From Zygaena filipendulae (Eukaryota; Arthropoda; Insecta; Lepidoptera; Zygaenidae): 64,000 nt of DNA. Positions 23,231 through 34,200 of this stretch are shown piece by piece. The notes under the pieces were generated by a model. The model did no database searches and was not told the DNA's origin. It saw only the letters and a list, made by a program, of their open reading frames with translations. A program made the translations under genes and the position numbers. Location: NCBI GenBank assembly GCA_907165275.2, contig OU015654.1:13037501-13101500 (forward strand), written 5' to 3'. Positions within the stretch are counted from its first letter, which is position 1; each line of letters begins with the position of its first letter.

Positions 23231-23596
23231 AAAATAATAGGATTTTCATAATAGGATTCCTTTTATTGTTTCGCATATTATTGCTAGTAGTGGTATTTTT
23301 TGTACATGAAATCGATATAAAACAGAAGGTCTACTTAGTTTCCAACCCAGGTCACCAACTCATTCCTATCCTGCCTCTGTAATTCTAGGTATAATGTGAT
23401 GTACAGACCAAAACCCAAATTTACCAAATACACCCATTATCATTTACATTTTCAATCATAAATACTCCTAAACGACTGAACTTTTATCCAGGTACAAAGA
23501 GTTCCAGAGAGAATTCCGAAATTTGCGCACATGAAACCACAGGAAACAGTAAAGTTTGTATGATTGAACAAATAAAAATATCTATTACGGCACTAA
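23231..23596. other. Unannotated stretch with Lep1-like remnant
   Basis: 23450-23555 has a faint Lep1-like pattern (aacgactgaacttttatcca, then gaattccgaaatttgcgcac, then cacaggaaacagt) without termini. Confidence 0.45.
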
Positions 23597-23833
23597 CCGC
23601 CGCAATCAGAGTCGACTTTAATGATTACTTAGTTAAGTATAGATTTTTAAAACAAAACTGCCGCAATCAGACAAGTTTAATAAATTAATGTCAATTGGCA
23701 TTTAACTAATTAAGTTACATCTCATTAAAAGCCAATTAACATTAATTTACTGAACGTCTCTGATTGCGGCAGTCTTGTTTAAAAAATCTATACTTAACTA
23801 AGTAATCATTAAAGTCGACTCTGAGTGCGGCGG
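23597..23833. mobile_element. PIF/Harbinger-like MITE, copy B (TAA TSD)
   Basis: A 237-bp element from CCGCCGCAATCAGAGTCGAC to CTCTGAGTGCGGCGG, flanked on both sides by TAA. It is almost fully self-complementary. Confidence 0.92.
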
Positions 23834-24290
23834 TAAATGTTATTATGTTCAGAGATTCTATCATCCTTCATTATTCCGAGAAAGCTACAGCTTTCATATG
23901 AAAGTAAACAATATAACAATAATATTAAAGTAAATAATGTACCTACCTAATATGGAAAAGAACATAAAAAGTATACAATAGTACAATCTTCCAAATATTT
24001 CAAAGTTATAGGTATTAGTACCGCGTTTGACTTTGGATTCGCTGATGAAGATATTGGTGTAAATTTACTGAAGTCATAGATATAGGGTTACATTTTTAAT
24101 CTTCAGATAAGAACTAATTTGAAAGTAATTTCAAAATGGAAACTGTGTATGGACTATCAGACGAAAATGCAATTAACTTTTCAAAAATCAGTCCTTAGAC
24201 GAGCAAAGTAAATCAAACTGTACGAGAGTCCACAGTCAAAATTTTCGATAATATGACAATTATTAGTACGAGTAGATACATCCATAGGTA
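23834..24290. other. Unannotated AT-rich stretch
   Basis: No ORF or repeat family recognised. Confidence 0.4.
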
Positions 24291-24494
24291 CACATAAAAT
24301 GCTTTGTCCTGAATGACTGACTTTGGACTGACTGACGGATCAACGCACAGCCTAAACCGCTGACCGTAGAGACTTAAAACTTGGCAGGTGTGTTCTTTGT
24401 ATGACATAGGGATCCGATAAGAAAGGATTTTTGAAAATTCATCCCCTGAGGGGGTGAAAAGGGGTTCGTAGGTGAAACCACACGGAACAGCTAG
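24291..24494 (+). mobile_element. Lep1-like Helitron variant
   Basis: Divergent core (ctaaaccgctgaccgtagag, ggcaggtgtgttctttgtat) and the terminus gtgaaaccacacggaacagCTAG followed by T. Confidence 0.68.
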
Positions 24495-25390
24495 TATTTA
24501 AATATACCTAATCTTTATAATTCATCTGTTTTCAAGCGACCCGTATGGATGGGATAGACGTTTTTCCATTAAATATCAGTGTTGCGTATCTTCCTACTTA
24601 AATCTGTTGTTAAGTGTACCTTTGAGGCAAATATAAATAAAGCAAACTATACAAATACTTCATCTGATAGTTTGAACACAAACAAATTACAATATCAAAG
24701 GAAGATTAAATATACCTAATAACAAAAAAAAGGGAAAATCCATAATTCCGAGAAGCCAATATCGAATGCGGATCGGAAACTTCTCTCGAAGATAGCACAC
24801 AAGTTACAACTCGATACATTCCGATTCGATTGCCAACCCATATGTCGTATCGTATATCGCTCCACTCACTGGGGCTACTACTAATACATACGCAATAATG
24901 TGAACTATGCATACAGATGCATCACAAACATATGGCCAACTCATAAACTGTTATGAAGGATGCTGTTTGATATACGCTTTGATATTGCGTGGTTTGTGTA
25001 TCAACTTACACAACATCAAAGTATTTAGACATAACATGACTATGCTCGGTTCCTTACAAACAAAGACGTTAAAAAACATAGAAACTGACTTGGCTTTAGG
25101 TACAGTAACGATTTTTCTCACGCTTTCTCACATTCAATTTCAAAAGGGACACTTTGAATGTTATTATATTCATAAAAAGAAGATAGTACATACACATCAT
25201 TTGAAAAAAAAATATTGTTGGTAGGGCACTTCTAGGGCCAGGCTAGGCCCAGGTTTGCCCGCTATGACATAAAAAAACTCAATCCTTTTTTTTATTCCTT
25301 TAATACTTATCATTGTTTTTTACAAACAGGGACAAAGAAGCTGGCAATACAAGAAAAAATCAAAATTATGAAATTGAAAGCCAAAAATTT
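24495..25390. other. Unannotated stretch
   Basis: A 105-codon plus frame at 24907-25224 is the longest non-repeat frame between the tandem array and the LINE. It shows no domain, has AT-biased composition, and I see no splice or homology support. A polyadenylated retro-tail (gctatgacataaaaaaa) is at 25261. Confidence 0.4.
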
Positions 25391-25399
25391 TCGGCCCCT

Positions 25400-25594
25400 A
25401 AAAGTAGTGAAATCAGAACTAACTTTCTTTGTCTGTCTGTTTGTCCCGGCTAATCTCTGAAATGGGTTTAACAGGACTTTCACTGGCAGATAGCTGATGT
25501 TATAAGAGTAACTTAGGCTACTTTTATTATAGAAAAAAACGGTACCTGCGGGAATTTTGAAGCTTACGCGGGTGAAACCGCGGAGATCAGCTAG
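25400..25594 (+). mobile_element. Lep1-like Helitron, 'ccggctaatctctgaaa' subfamily
   Basis: Core cccggctaatctctgaaatg, ggactttcactggcagatag and terminus gtgaaaccgcggagatcagCTAG. The same subfamily occurs at 60475-60630 and 63600-63878. Confidence 0.78.
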
Positions 25595-26008
25595 TACTGA
25601 ATAAAAGTAGACAAGTCAAACTCGTTAATGCACAGTGCATGTTTCAAAATAATGCCACTTTTATGAGTAACTCCGGTAAACTGGACGAGTTTTAACGAGA
25701 GTTTCACTAAGCTCAAGTTAATGCGGAGCGCGCGTTAACATGGCCCCGTATATTACACGAAACCAACACCAAGCAACGTAGATGCAACTTGGTAATTTAT
25801 ATTATTGCCATTTATCATCGTACGTGTTTAGTTGAACTGTCTCACTGTTAAACGTTAAACTATTGTTAATATAGAGTAAATTTATATTAAAACTATTATC
25901 TTATTTGCTATAGATATAGTAGATATTAAATTATGCTAAAATAGTAACCTTTTCAGCATCACACCACATCACATTTTATATAGAGAGACATACATTACAT
26001 TATGTACA
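25595..26008. other. Unannotated stretch
   Basis: No repeat or gene recognised. 25715-25790 is locally GC-richer. Confidence 0.4.
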
Positions 26009-26091
26009 GAGAAGGACATAGGGTACTTTTTATCCCGGAATTCCCGCGGGAACTCTGAAATTACCGCGGTTAAAACCGCGGGGCACAGCTA
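26009..26091 (+). mobile_element. Lep1-like Helitron 3' fragment
   Basis: gaaggacatagggtactttt through gttaaaaccgcggggcacagCTA. The element is 5'-truncated and its final base is altered. Confidence 0.75.
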
Positions 26092-26586
26092 CAACATAAT
26101 AAATTATTTATTTTAGGTACTTAGGGTTCATATCTGAATGTTGAAAAATCGACCTTTAGTTTGGTGGAAATTTATGTGGCTGAAACTGTGGGCGGAACAA
26201 CTTGTAAGTTATATAATATCAACTTTCTCTTATAATCACATTCATTACTACTGCCTACTTATTTAATTTGCATTCAATAATTTTAATGTTCCATCAACGA
26301 ATCTCAATTAACGAATCTCACAAATTCAATACCCTACAGTCTCAATGTCTACATATATACGAGTATTTTTGCAGTAGTAAGTACATTTTGTCATTAGTAT
26401 ACCCCGAGAGAAGGCCCAAGCGGCCAATCCTTAATTGTCTTTTGTCCTTGACGAGGTTACATCGAGACTGACCAAAGGAGACAAATTGTTGTTCTGTCAA
26501 CATTGTAACATGGATAGACGAGCACACTCCCACAGGCTTGTTTATTTGTAACCGAGTTTACGAGATCTATAGATTCAATCTATAGG

Positions 26587-26805
26587 CAGAAATAACGTGT
26601 GTTATCGGTGGTCTTTCGTCTGGAACGAAGTATTAAAACTTATCAAAACGCGGGATCTGAATCTGCGGGAATTCCGAAACTCACGCGGGTGAATCTCTGT
26701 AACGGTTGAACTGATTTTGACGTGACTTTCACTGCTAATTAGCTGATGTTATAAAGAGTAAATTAGGTTACCTACTTTGGAGGTCCTGCGGGAATTCCGA
26801 AGGTA
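26587..26805 (+). repeat. Left arm of a 215-bp inverted repeat of Lep1-like sequence
   Basis: This arm pairs over about 215 bp with 27086-27303: gttatcggtggtctttcgtc here, gacggaagacccccgattac there. It contains a Lep1-like core but no CTAG end. Confidence 0.82.
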
Positions 26806-26963
26806 AATATACCTATCGTATAAGTTTAAATTCGGATGTGGTACTTCATATTGGATTATAAAATTTGCAGGATTTTCCCTTTTTAATTTTACTTCCAAAA
26901 TTAATTTTAATTATAAAAAGCTTAAAAATCTAGGGTCGCCGGTTGATGTTCGCATACAAAGCT

Positions 26964-27015
26964 ATTCGACACCCACACGTATGTTAATGTAAATACATAC
27001 GTGTGGGTGTTGAAT
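26964..27015. repeat. Hairpin with 21-bp arms in the loop of the larger inverted repeat
   Basis: ATTCGACACCCACACGTATG on the left mirrors CATACGTGTGGGTGTTGAAT on the right with one mismatch and a loop of about 10 nt. Confidence 0.88.
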
Positions 27016-27055
27016 ATGTACCAGTAAAGGTCATTTTAAAAGGTTTTGCCTGTGA

Positions 27056-27303
27056 CTAGCTGTGCCCCGCGGTTTCACCCGCGTGAGTTTTGGAATTCCC
27101 GCAGAAACTCCAAAGTAGCCTAATTTACTCTTTATAACATCAGCTAATTAGCCGTGAAAGTCTCGTCACAGTCGGTTCAACCGTTACGGAGATTCACCCG
27201 CGTGAGTTTCAGAATTCCCGTAGATTCAGATCCCGCATTTTAATAATTTTAATACTTCGTTCCAGACGGAAGACCCCCGATTACTCACGTTATTTCTGTA
27301 TGT
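27056..27303 (-). mobile_element. Lep1-like Helitron forming the right arm of the inverted repeat
   Basis: CTAGCTGTGCCCCGCGGTTT is a good family 3' terminus on the minus strand. The rest is the inverse of 26587-26805. Confidence 0.8.
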
Positions 27304-28892
27304 GCATATATTACTTATTATTAGTTACAAGAGAATCTAAATAATGAACAGCTCGTCTAAGCTCCTCGTTTCAAATTATATAGGTAATGTTTTAATAATA
27401 ATTTATTAATGTATTATCGCTTCCACATATAATTTCATGGTATCGGAGATATTCGTAAAAATTGTACGACAAGTGAACGAGTCGACACAACATATTTTCC
27501 CCTCTATATTCAGCAAAATATTCCTTTATACACCCTTGGTTTTGATTAGAGGAGCAAGACAGCTCTTGATTGATGAAGGAGCGCGATCGTCGAACAAATG
27601 ATGCCACCAAGAATCCGATGTGATCGACATACCTACCAGCCTTTCACAAGTTTGCATCATAATTTTATTTTGAAAACTTTTAAAATGATTAAAGTTTCGC
27701 AACAGTAATAATGACATTATTTTTTACAGTAAACTAACCTATTCGATGCGACGTTAACCTAGAAGCTTGTGTCTTGGAAACCAAGCAAATGTTGTGAAGT
27801 ATTAGGTACATAGATGACTGCACAAGCCTGCTCTCCAGAAAGAAAGTACTTGTATTGGTAACGACTTCTTAAACTAATTACTATACTACTAATTATAAAA
27901 TAGTACCTAATACTCATGCTTCAGGGAATTTTAATAATTTGTCCGTTTACAAACCGTCGGTATTTATGATACCATTTTTTAAAATTCTGAGGACTAACGG
28001 CTAGCTCTTTTGATCTGACGAATATACAATTTGCCTAACTGACTTCGTATGAAAATCAGTAGAATGAATACTAGTAAAACACACACAAAAACAATAAAAC
28101 CCACGACCAGCTCGCACAAACCTTTTAAAATTCATAAATAATTTTCAACCCTTTCAACTGCTTTGCTGAAAACTGGCTTAAGCCCGTATACAAACTTTCG
28201 GGTGTTAGCTTTGTGATACAGGAATTCTAAAATTCAAAATAAATTTACAAAGTGACTTCAACTACCGGGACAATTTTGAATTATTTAATAGGTGAGTACA
28301 AAAGTTTTTCCGAAAGGATTTAAGAGTGTCTTGCATCGATAACTCAATATCGACTAAATCAAATTCAAATTCGAATTTAAATAAAATTTAACCTAAAACA
28401 TTCAAGTGGAATGGAAATTTAAGTTTAAAAGACAAAAATAATAATGTTTTGTCCAGATAAAACAATGAATAACAAGTTTACTTAGAAATTCTGTTTTTAT
28501 GTAATTTTAAAGCAGGTCAACATTTTACCCAGTTTTATTTTATACATCCAACAAATTGATTTGGTCTCAAGTGAATTTATATCTTAGAAAAATATATATT
28601 TTAGCAATTGATGTCACTTTGAAGGCTACAATTACTTTAATACTGATATTTGAATGATCTCTTGAAGTTGAAACACGTGACATTTTTTTGATTCCCACAC
28701 AAAAACCGTAACTGCCAAAGATATAAAGGTCAAAAAACATGCTGTGCTTTATAAATAGATTAAAAAGATTGTTTTGAAACAACAAAAATTATCCCCGAGG
28801 GTTTCATTTAATTACCATGTGACACGTTAGTGAGATGAATGAGGAGTAAAAAACGGGATGTTGGGAATAAAGACGGATCAACAAAGGGTAAG
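27304..28892. other. Unannotated AT-rich stretch
   Basis: About 1.6 kb. A short SINE-body remnant lies at 27768-27815 (cttgtgtcttggaaaccaag). No gene is supported; the frames are all under 75 codons. Confidence 0.45.
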
Positions 28893-29106
28893 TCTTACTA
28901 ATATTATAAATGTGAAAGTGTGGATGTTTGGATTTTTGGATGGTTGGATGTTTGTTATTCAATCACGCAAAAACGGCTGAACGGATTTGGATGAAATTTA
29001 GCATGCACGTTGCTAGGGGTACAGAGAAGGACATAGGGTACTTTTTATCCAAGAATTCCCTCGGAACTCCGAAATTATCGCGGGTGAAACCGCGGGGCAC
29101 AGCTAG
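28893..29106 (+). mobile_element. Lep1-like Helitron, best-preserved copy
   Basis: TCTTACTAATATTATAAATG start and gcggggcacagCTAG end followed by T, 214 bp. The core aaaacggctgaacggatttg, gaaggacatagggtactttt and the hairpin region cgcgggtgaaaccgcg are all present. It is a useful reference for the decayed copies. Confidence 0.88.
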
Positions 29107-29150
29107 TAGGTAGTTAATAAATTATATTCTATTGTATACCTACTAACTAC

Positions 29151-29340
29151 TAGCTGTTTTCCGTGGCTTCGCCCGCGTGAGTTTTGGATTTCCCTCAGGA
29201 AATCTTTATTTCCTATATATAGTAGGTACATAGGTACCTACTTTCCATCCTTTTTTGGGTGCAATTTTCTCGTAAAATTTTATCAAAATCTGTTCAGCGG
29301 TTTAGGTCTGAAAAGGTAACAAGCAGAGTTACTTTCGCAT
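29151..29340 (-). mobile_element. Lep1-like Helitron
   Basis: CTAGCTGTTTTCCGTGGCTT terminus, core aaaatctgttcagcggttta. It lies 44 bp from the previous copy in the opposite orientation. Confidence 0.72.
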
Positions 29341-29518
29341 AAAATGGATTATTTATTAATATTACAAAAAAAATTCAACTTCAATAATTATCTTAATTTT
29401 CATATTATGTGGTTAGTGATAAAATGTTTTTAGACTTAAGCACTTACTTCAATTGATTGTGTGCTTTGGACGTTTAGTATAAGAGTGAATTTACGCCAAC
29501 AAATAACCTCTCTAGCAA

Positions 29519-29533
29519 CTTTAAATATTCAGT
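29519..29533 (+). repeat. Left target-site duplication of the LINE
   Basis: CTTTAAATATTCAGT is repeated exactly at 35000-35014 after the poly(A) tail. Confidence 0.95.
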
Positions 29534-29742
29534 GGTGACGTACTGTCCGTTCGGAGCGCACGCGTTACCCGTTGCGAATCTTTCTCGTATATTAATTGGT
29601 ATTAAAATCTGCTAAGAGTAATATAACAGTGTTTTTCAAGTAAGTACAAGCGATTGTGCGCGATTAGTGAGAACTGTGCACATTGAGGCCGAGTTTTGCA
29701 CATGTGTCAAGTGTGTAACAGCGATGTGCCGAGTTTTTGAGG
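29534..29742 (+). promoter_or_regulatory. LINE 5' UTR with two upstream ORFs
   Basis: The 5' UTR should carry the internal promoter such elements need. Two small ATG frames precede ORF1. One at 29702-29740 (12 codons) ends two bases before the ORF1 ATG. Another at 29724-29750 (8 codons) overlaps the ORF1 start. They could reduce ORF1 translation or require leaky scanning. GGTGACG directly follows the target duplication. Confidence 0.6.
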
Positions 29743-31203
29743 ATGGATAACCAACATGAGGACTTTAATGAAGACATCATATCAACCTGTAGTGATGATA
29801 ACGATACATCTTTTATAGCTGAGACGCGGAGCTTTGTAGACGATACCCAATTAACACATAATACTAACATGATTACCGAGCCGAATCCCACTAAACGAGG
29901 ACGAGAGGAAGATGCTGAGGAGGAATGGCAACAAGTTAACAAGCCGAAAAAAAGATCGCTTGAAGAAATTCAACTGAGCGTAACCTGTAAAGAAGCATTC
30001 CCAAAACAATTCTCACTGGCAAAATTATTGAAATCCCAACATATCGCTGGCGTCATGCGCGTTAAATATGTAAATCCGTTTAAAATGTTAGTGAATTTCA
30101 AGTCTGAAGAATGTGTGGAGAAATTCATATCTTGTGAAGAATTTTTACGATTGGGCTGGAAAAGTCAAAAAACATGGGAGGTGGGATCCTCGTTTGGTGT
30201 TATCAAAGATATTGACTCGGATTTGACAGAAGATGAATTGCTGAAATACACCCAAAGTACAATTCCAATTGCTACGGTGAAGCGCCTTAGTCGTAGAAGT
30301 GAAAACGAGTGGGTGTCGAGTGAAACGGTACGCATAGGATTTGTGGGATCGACTTTACCGGCTTACATATATATACACGACCTAAGAGTTAAAGTCGACC
30401 CCTATGTTTTCCCAGTCACACAGTGTGCAAAATGTTGGCGATTTGGTCACGTCAAGAAATTATGCCCGGCTAATAAAATTATCTGCCCTAAATGTGGGAA
30501 TAATCATGAGAACTGCGAGTCTACGGACTTCAAGTGCGTAAATTGTGGAGGCAAACACATATCACTATCCAAACTCTGCCCAGTATTCATTAAAGAAAAA
30601 AGAATTAGAGAAATTATGTCAGAATTTAACGTTACTTACAGAAAAGCTCTTTCTATGTACGTGCCTCCTTCACCTTGTGCGCAAAAAGTTCCACAAATAG
30701 ACAGTTTCGATAACTCAACTGTTTCCGCTGTATCAAGAAAACAGCAAGCTGTGTATTCCGTACCTTCAACTAGCCAAAGGGAGCTCTCTTATGCCCAGGT
30801 CACATCTGACACACCCAAGCACATTGAAAGCAACTTAAACTCTAACAGAAGAGACAGAGAAGCAAAGTATAAAGGAAAGAGCTACCGGGAGAAATCAAAT
30901 CAACAAACCTTCGGCCAGGAGAGTGTGGAAGATATTTTGGACGGCCTAGACGCTGCATCAAATATGGACATAGAATTCACGGATACACAAAAAGATAAAG
31001 AGACTGAGAACAACAATAGCACAGATTCATTCGGAGAAATACTAAAAAAATTAAAGGACATTATATTTGAGAAGAGAATTAATTTAATGACGAAAGTAGA
31101 AGAATGTTTTAATGTTCTGATAGACTGGATTTGTAAGATTATGTACAAAATAGTATTCAACTTGCCTGTGTATAAAAAAATGTCAACCCTTTTTAATGGA
31201 TAG
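29743..31203 (+). CDS. LINE ORF1: gag-like RNA-binding protein, 486 aa
   Basis: ORF1 proteins of non-LTR elements bind element RNA and form the ribonucleoprotein used in target-primed reverse transcription. The sequence shows an acidic N-terminus (1-60), a basic patch (KRGREED, KPKKRS at 51-72), and a probable RRM-like gag region (about 80-215). Three zinc knuckles follow: C228-C231-H236-C241, C248-C251-H255-C258 and C265-C268-H272-C279. The tail is low-complexity and polar, ending in a hydrophobic stretch (about 445-480). I take ATG 29743 as start; a TTG-initiated extension of two codons is not needed. Its stop overlaps the ORF2 start. Three knuckles resemble I-type ORF1 proteins. Confidence 0.92.
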   Translation: MDNQHEDFNEDIISTCSDDNDTSFIAETRSFVDDTQLTHNTNMITEPNPTKRGREEDAEEEWQQVNKPKKRSLEEIQLSVTCKEAFPKQFSLAKLLKSQHIAGVMRVKYVNPFKMLVNFKSEECVEKFISCEEFLRLGWKSQKTWEVGSSFGVIKDIDSDLTEDELLKYTQSTIPIATVKRLSRRSENEWVSSETVRIGFVGSTLPAYIYIHDLRVKVDPYVFPVTQCAKCWRFGHVKKLCPANKIICPKCGNNHENCESTDFKCVNCGGKHISLSKLCPVFIKEKRIREIMSEFNVTYRKALSMYVPPSPCAQKVPQIDSFDNSTVSAVSRKQQAVYSVPSTSQRELSYAQVTSDTPKHIESNLNSNRRDREAKYKGKSYREKSNQQTFGQESVEDILDGLDAASNMDIEFTDTQKDKETENNNSTDSFGEILKKLKDIIFEKRINLMTKVEECFNVLIDWICKIMYKIVFNLPVYKKMSTLFNG

Positions 31204-34200
31204 TACGCCCAAAAAAAAAAATATTATTAGTCTAAATTTATTGCAGTGGAATGCGCGTAGTTTAAGACCAAAGTTAGCTTCTTTTAAACAGTTGCTGACC
31301 CAAGAAAAAGTACATATAGCAGCTATATCCGAAACTTGGCTTGATTCGGAGTACGTCTTAAGAGTGAGTAATTATAACATATTTAGGCAGGATAGAGAAG
31401 AGGCTTATGGAGGGGTGGCAATTTTAACTCATAAATCTATCAAAGCTGAGCGCATACAAACTCCTAATTTCCATACCGGCTTTGAGATTATACCAATAAG
31501 AGTTTCTGACTGCGAACGAATAGAAAACATCTTGTCTGTATATTGCTCTCGAGAATACCGTCCAAATCGGGCGGATTGGGATACATTATTTTCAATTTCA
31601 AAAGTAAAAACGCTGATTTTGGGAGATTTTAATGCGCATCACAGACAATGGTCGTATAAAACAGATTCTCGAGGTTCCCAAATTTACAACGCTTTAGTGG
31701 AGAGCGATTTCATTCTGTTAAATGATGGTTCTCCCACAAGGTTTCAAATGGTTGAGGGCTGTTTACGCGAATCTTCTCCTGATATATCGTTAATTTCAAC
31801 CGACGTTTCCCATTATTTTAACTGGCAGACCACCAATGAGTCCTTAGGCAGCGATCACCTTATTATTAAAATAAACACAAGAGCTGAATTTAGTTCGTCC
31901 GTACGAAATAAAAGAAATTTCAAAAAGGCCGATTGGTACCTCTACTCTTTCTATCTTGAGGAACGTTTTTCAAATCTCTGCATAACACAAGACCTACAGA
32001 CTGCATACGATACATTCCTCAAATTAATTAATGAAGCAGCTGAGCTGTTCATTCCTTATGTAAAATTTTGTCAATCCCCAGAAACTAATTTTAAGCCTAA
32101 ACCCTTTTGGACCGCGGAGCTATCAAAATCTGTGGCAAAACGTATACGTGCTTTAGCAAACTTTAGACGCAACCCAACCCCAGACAATCATGATATTCTA
32201 CTGAATAATATTAGAGAATCCCAAAGACTCATTCGCATAGCAGAAATAGGTGGTTGGCGCTCGTTTTGCGATTCGATCAATGCAAATACGTCTTCTAAAG
32301 AGATGTGGAGAAAAATGAGATGGATGAAAGGACAAAAATCGGCTAGTAATAATATTAACAGCGACAGAGCTAACCATCTGTTACATAGTTTATGCCCGGA
32401 TTTTGTAATGCCGCCTAAACCTTACTTTTGTTCATCTAATCTGATCTTAGAAAAAACAATTGTCATGCATGAAATGGAGGCATGTATAAAGAAAAAAGAC
32501 ACTGCACCTGGACAAGATGACATTTCATTCTCTATGATAAGTAACTTACCTACAAATGGAAAATATCTGCTGCTATATTTATACAACCGATTTCTGAATG
32601 AAGGTTTTGTCCCCTCCCAGTGGCGCGATATTCGTGTGATACCGATACCAAAAGCTAATCGCGATCCTAGCTCTTCCTCAGCTCTTCGCCCTATATCATT
32701 AATCTCTTGTGTATGTAAAATATTTCATTCCATTATTAACAGGAGAGTTGAATGGTTCTTGGAGAAAGAAGGAGTGCTATCTAATAACACATTTGGATTT
32801 AGAAAGACTAAATCGTGTTTGGATAACCTAAGCAATCTAGTAACTCAAATCCAAATTGGATTTGCTACGGGCCGTTCTACTGTGGGGTGTTTTGTGGATA
32901 TAGACAACGCATATAATAACGTAGATCTGACAGCACTCACTTCCACACTGGATCGCCTTGGTGTTGGTTCTAGGCTGTGTGAATATTTATGGAACTTCCT
33001 GAAAGATAGACGCATTAATATTGAGGTTGATAGCTCGTATTTAACGAGACATTCTTATCGAGGCTTAGCACAGGGCGACCCTATGTCCCCCCTGCTATTT
33101 AATGTTGTCTCTATTGACATTTGCAAATTAATAACCAATGTTATTGTAATGCAATATGCAGACGATTTCGTAATATTTAAAACTTGTAATAATGTTTTTG
33201 CAGCCTCATCCGAACTTCAAACAGCTCTAAATGTACTCACCAAACTTTTACGAAATCTAGGCCTGGAATTATCACCAACAAAAAGTAAAGTATGCGTTTT
33301 TAAAAAAACACCGTTTCGGGAACCATTAGACATTAAAATTAAAGACGAGCCACTGCAAATCGTAGAAAATGTTAAATACCTGGGCTTATGGCTGGATCGA
33401 TCTTTGAGATGGGGTAGACAAATTAATGAAATTCAAGAAAAGTGTTCTAAGTTTTTAAATCTATTAAAAGTTCTTGCTGGTTACGGGTGGGGTTTGCATC
33501 CCACACATTTGAGAAAAATTTACATTTCCATAATTCGTAGTCGAATGGATTATGCTAGTTTCTTATACGATGACTGTTGCCAGTCACAGTTAATTAAACT
33601 AGATAGAATCCAAAACCAGGCTATGCGCGTCGTAGGCGGTTTTATAAAAACTACTCCGATCCATGTGATGGAGAGTGAACTTTCTTTACAACCTCTAAAT
33701 ATCCGCAGGCGATATCTTGGTAATAAATTTTGGTTAAAATCTAAAGCTATTCAAACGAACACAACTATCGCTCTACTAAACGACCTGGCAGTATCATGTA
33801 GCCTACAGCGTTGGGGTAAAAAGAAAAAACCACTACTTTTAATTATTAATGATGCGCTTAAAGAACAACCGATCTACACTAGCGCGCAACTTGAAATGTT
33901 TTCCTTGCACATTTGGGTCAATTACATCAACATATCGGACTTTGTCAAACATTCTGTCAGTTCTATAAGCGAACCTAAACGTAACTACTCCACCCTTGAA
34001 CTAAATTCTTTCTATAATAATTTATGTATTGTAAAATATCAAAATTTCTATAAAATTTTTACTGATGGATCTAAGGATGGCATGAGTGCGGGCGCAGCGG
34101 TATATGATCCTCAAACTAACTTAAAGATAAAGCTTAAATTAACGTATGATGTATCCATAATGCACATTGAATTAATAGCTATAGCAGAAGCCTTATCGTA

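Noticed and set aside
24907..25224. 105-codon plus frame
   Set aside because: Longest frame outside repeats in its neighbourhood, but no domain, AT-biased composition, and no visible splice or promoter context. Chance is a sufficient explanation.
29664..29942. Minus-strand 92-codon frame over the LINE 5' end
   Set aside because: It is the antisense shadow of ORF1 and its 5' UTR.
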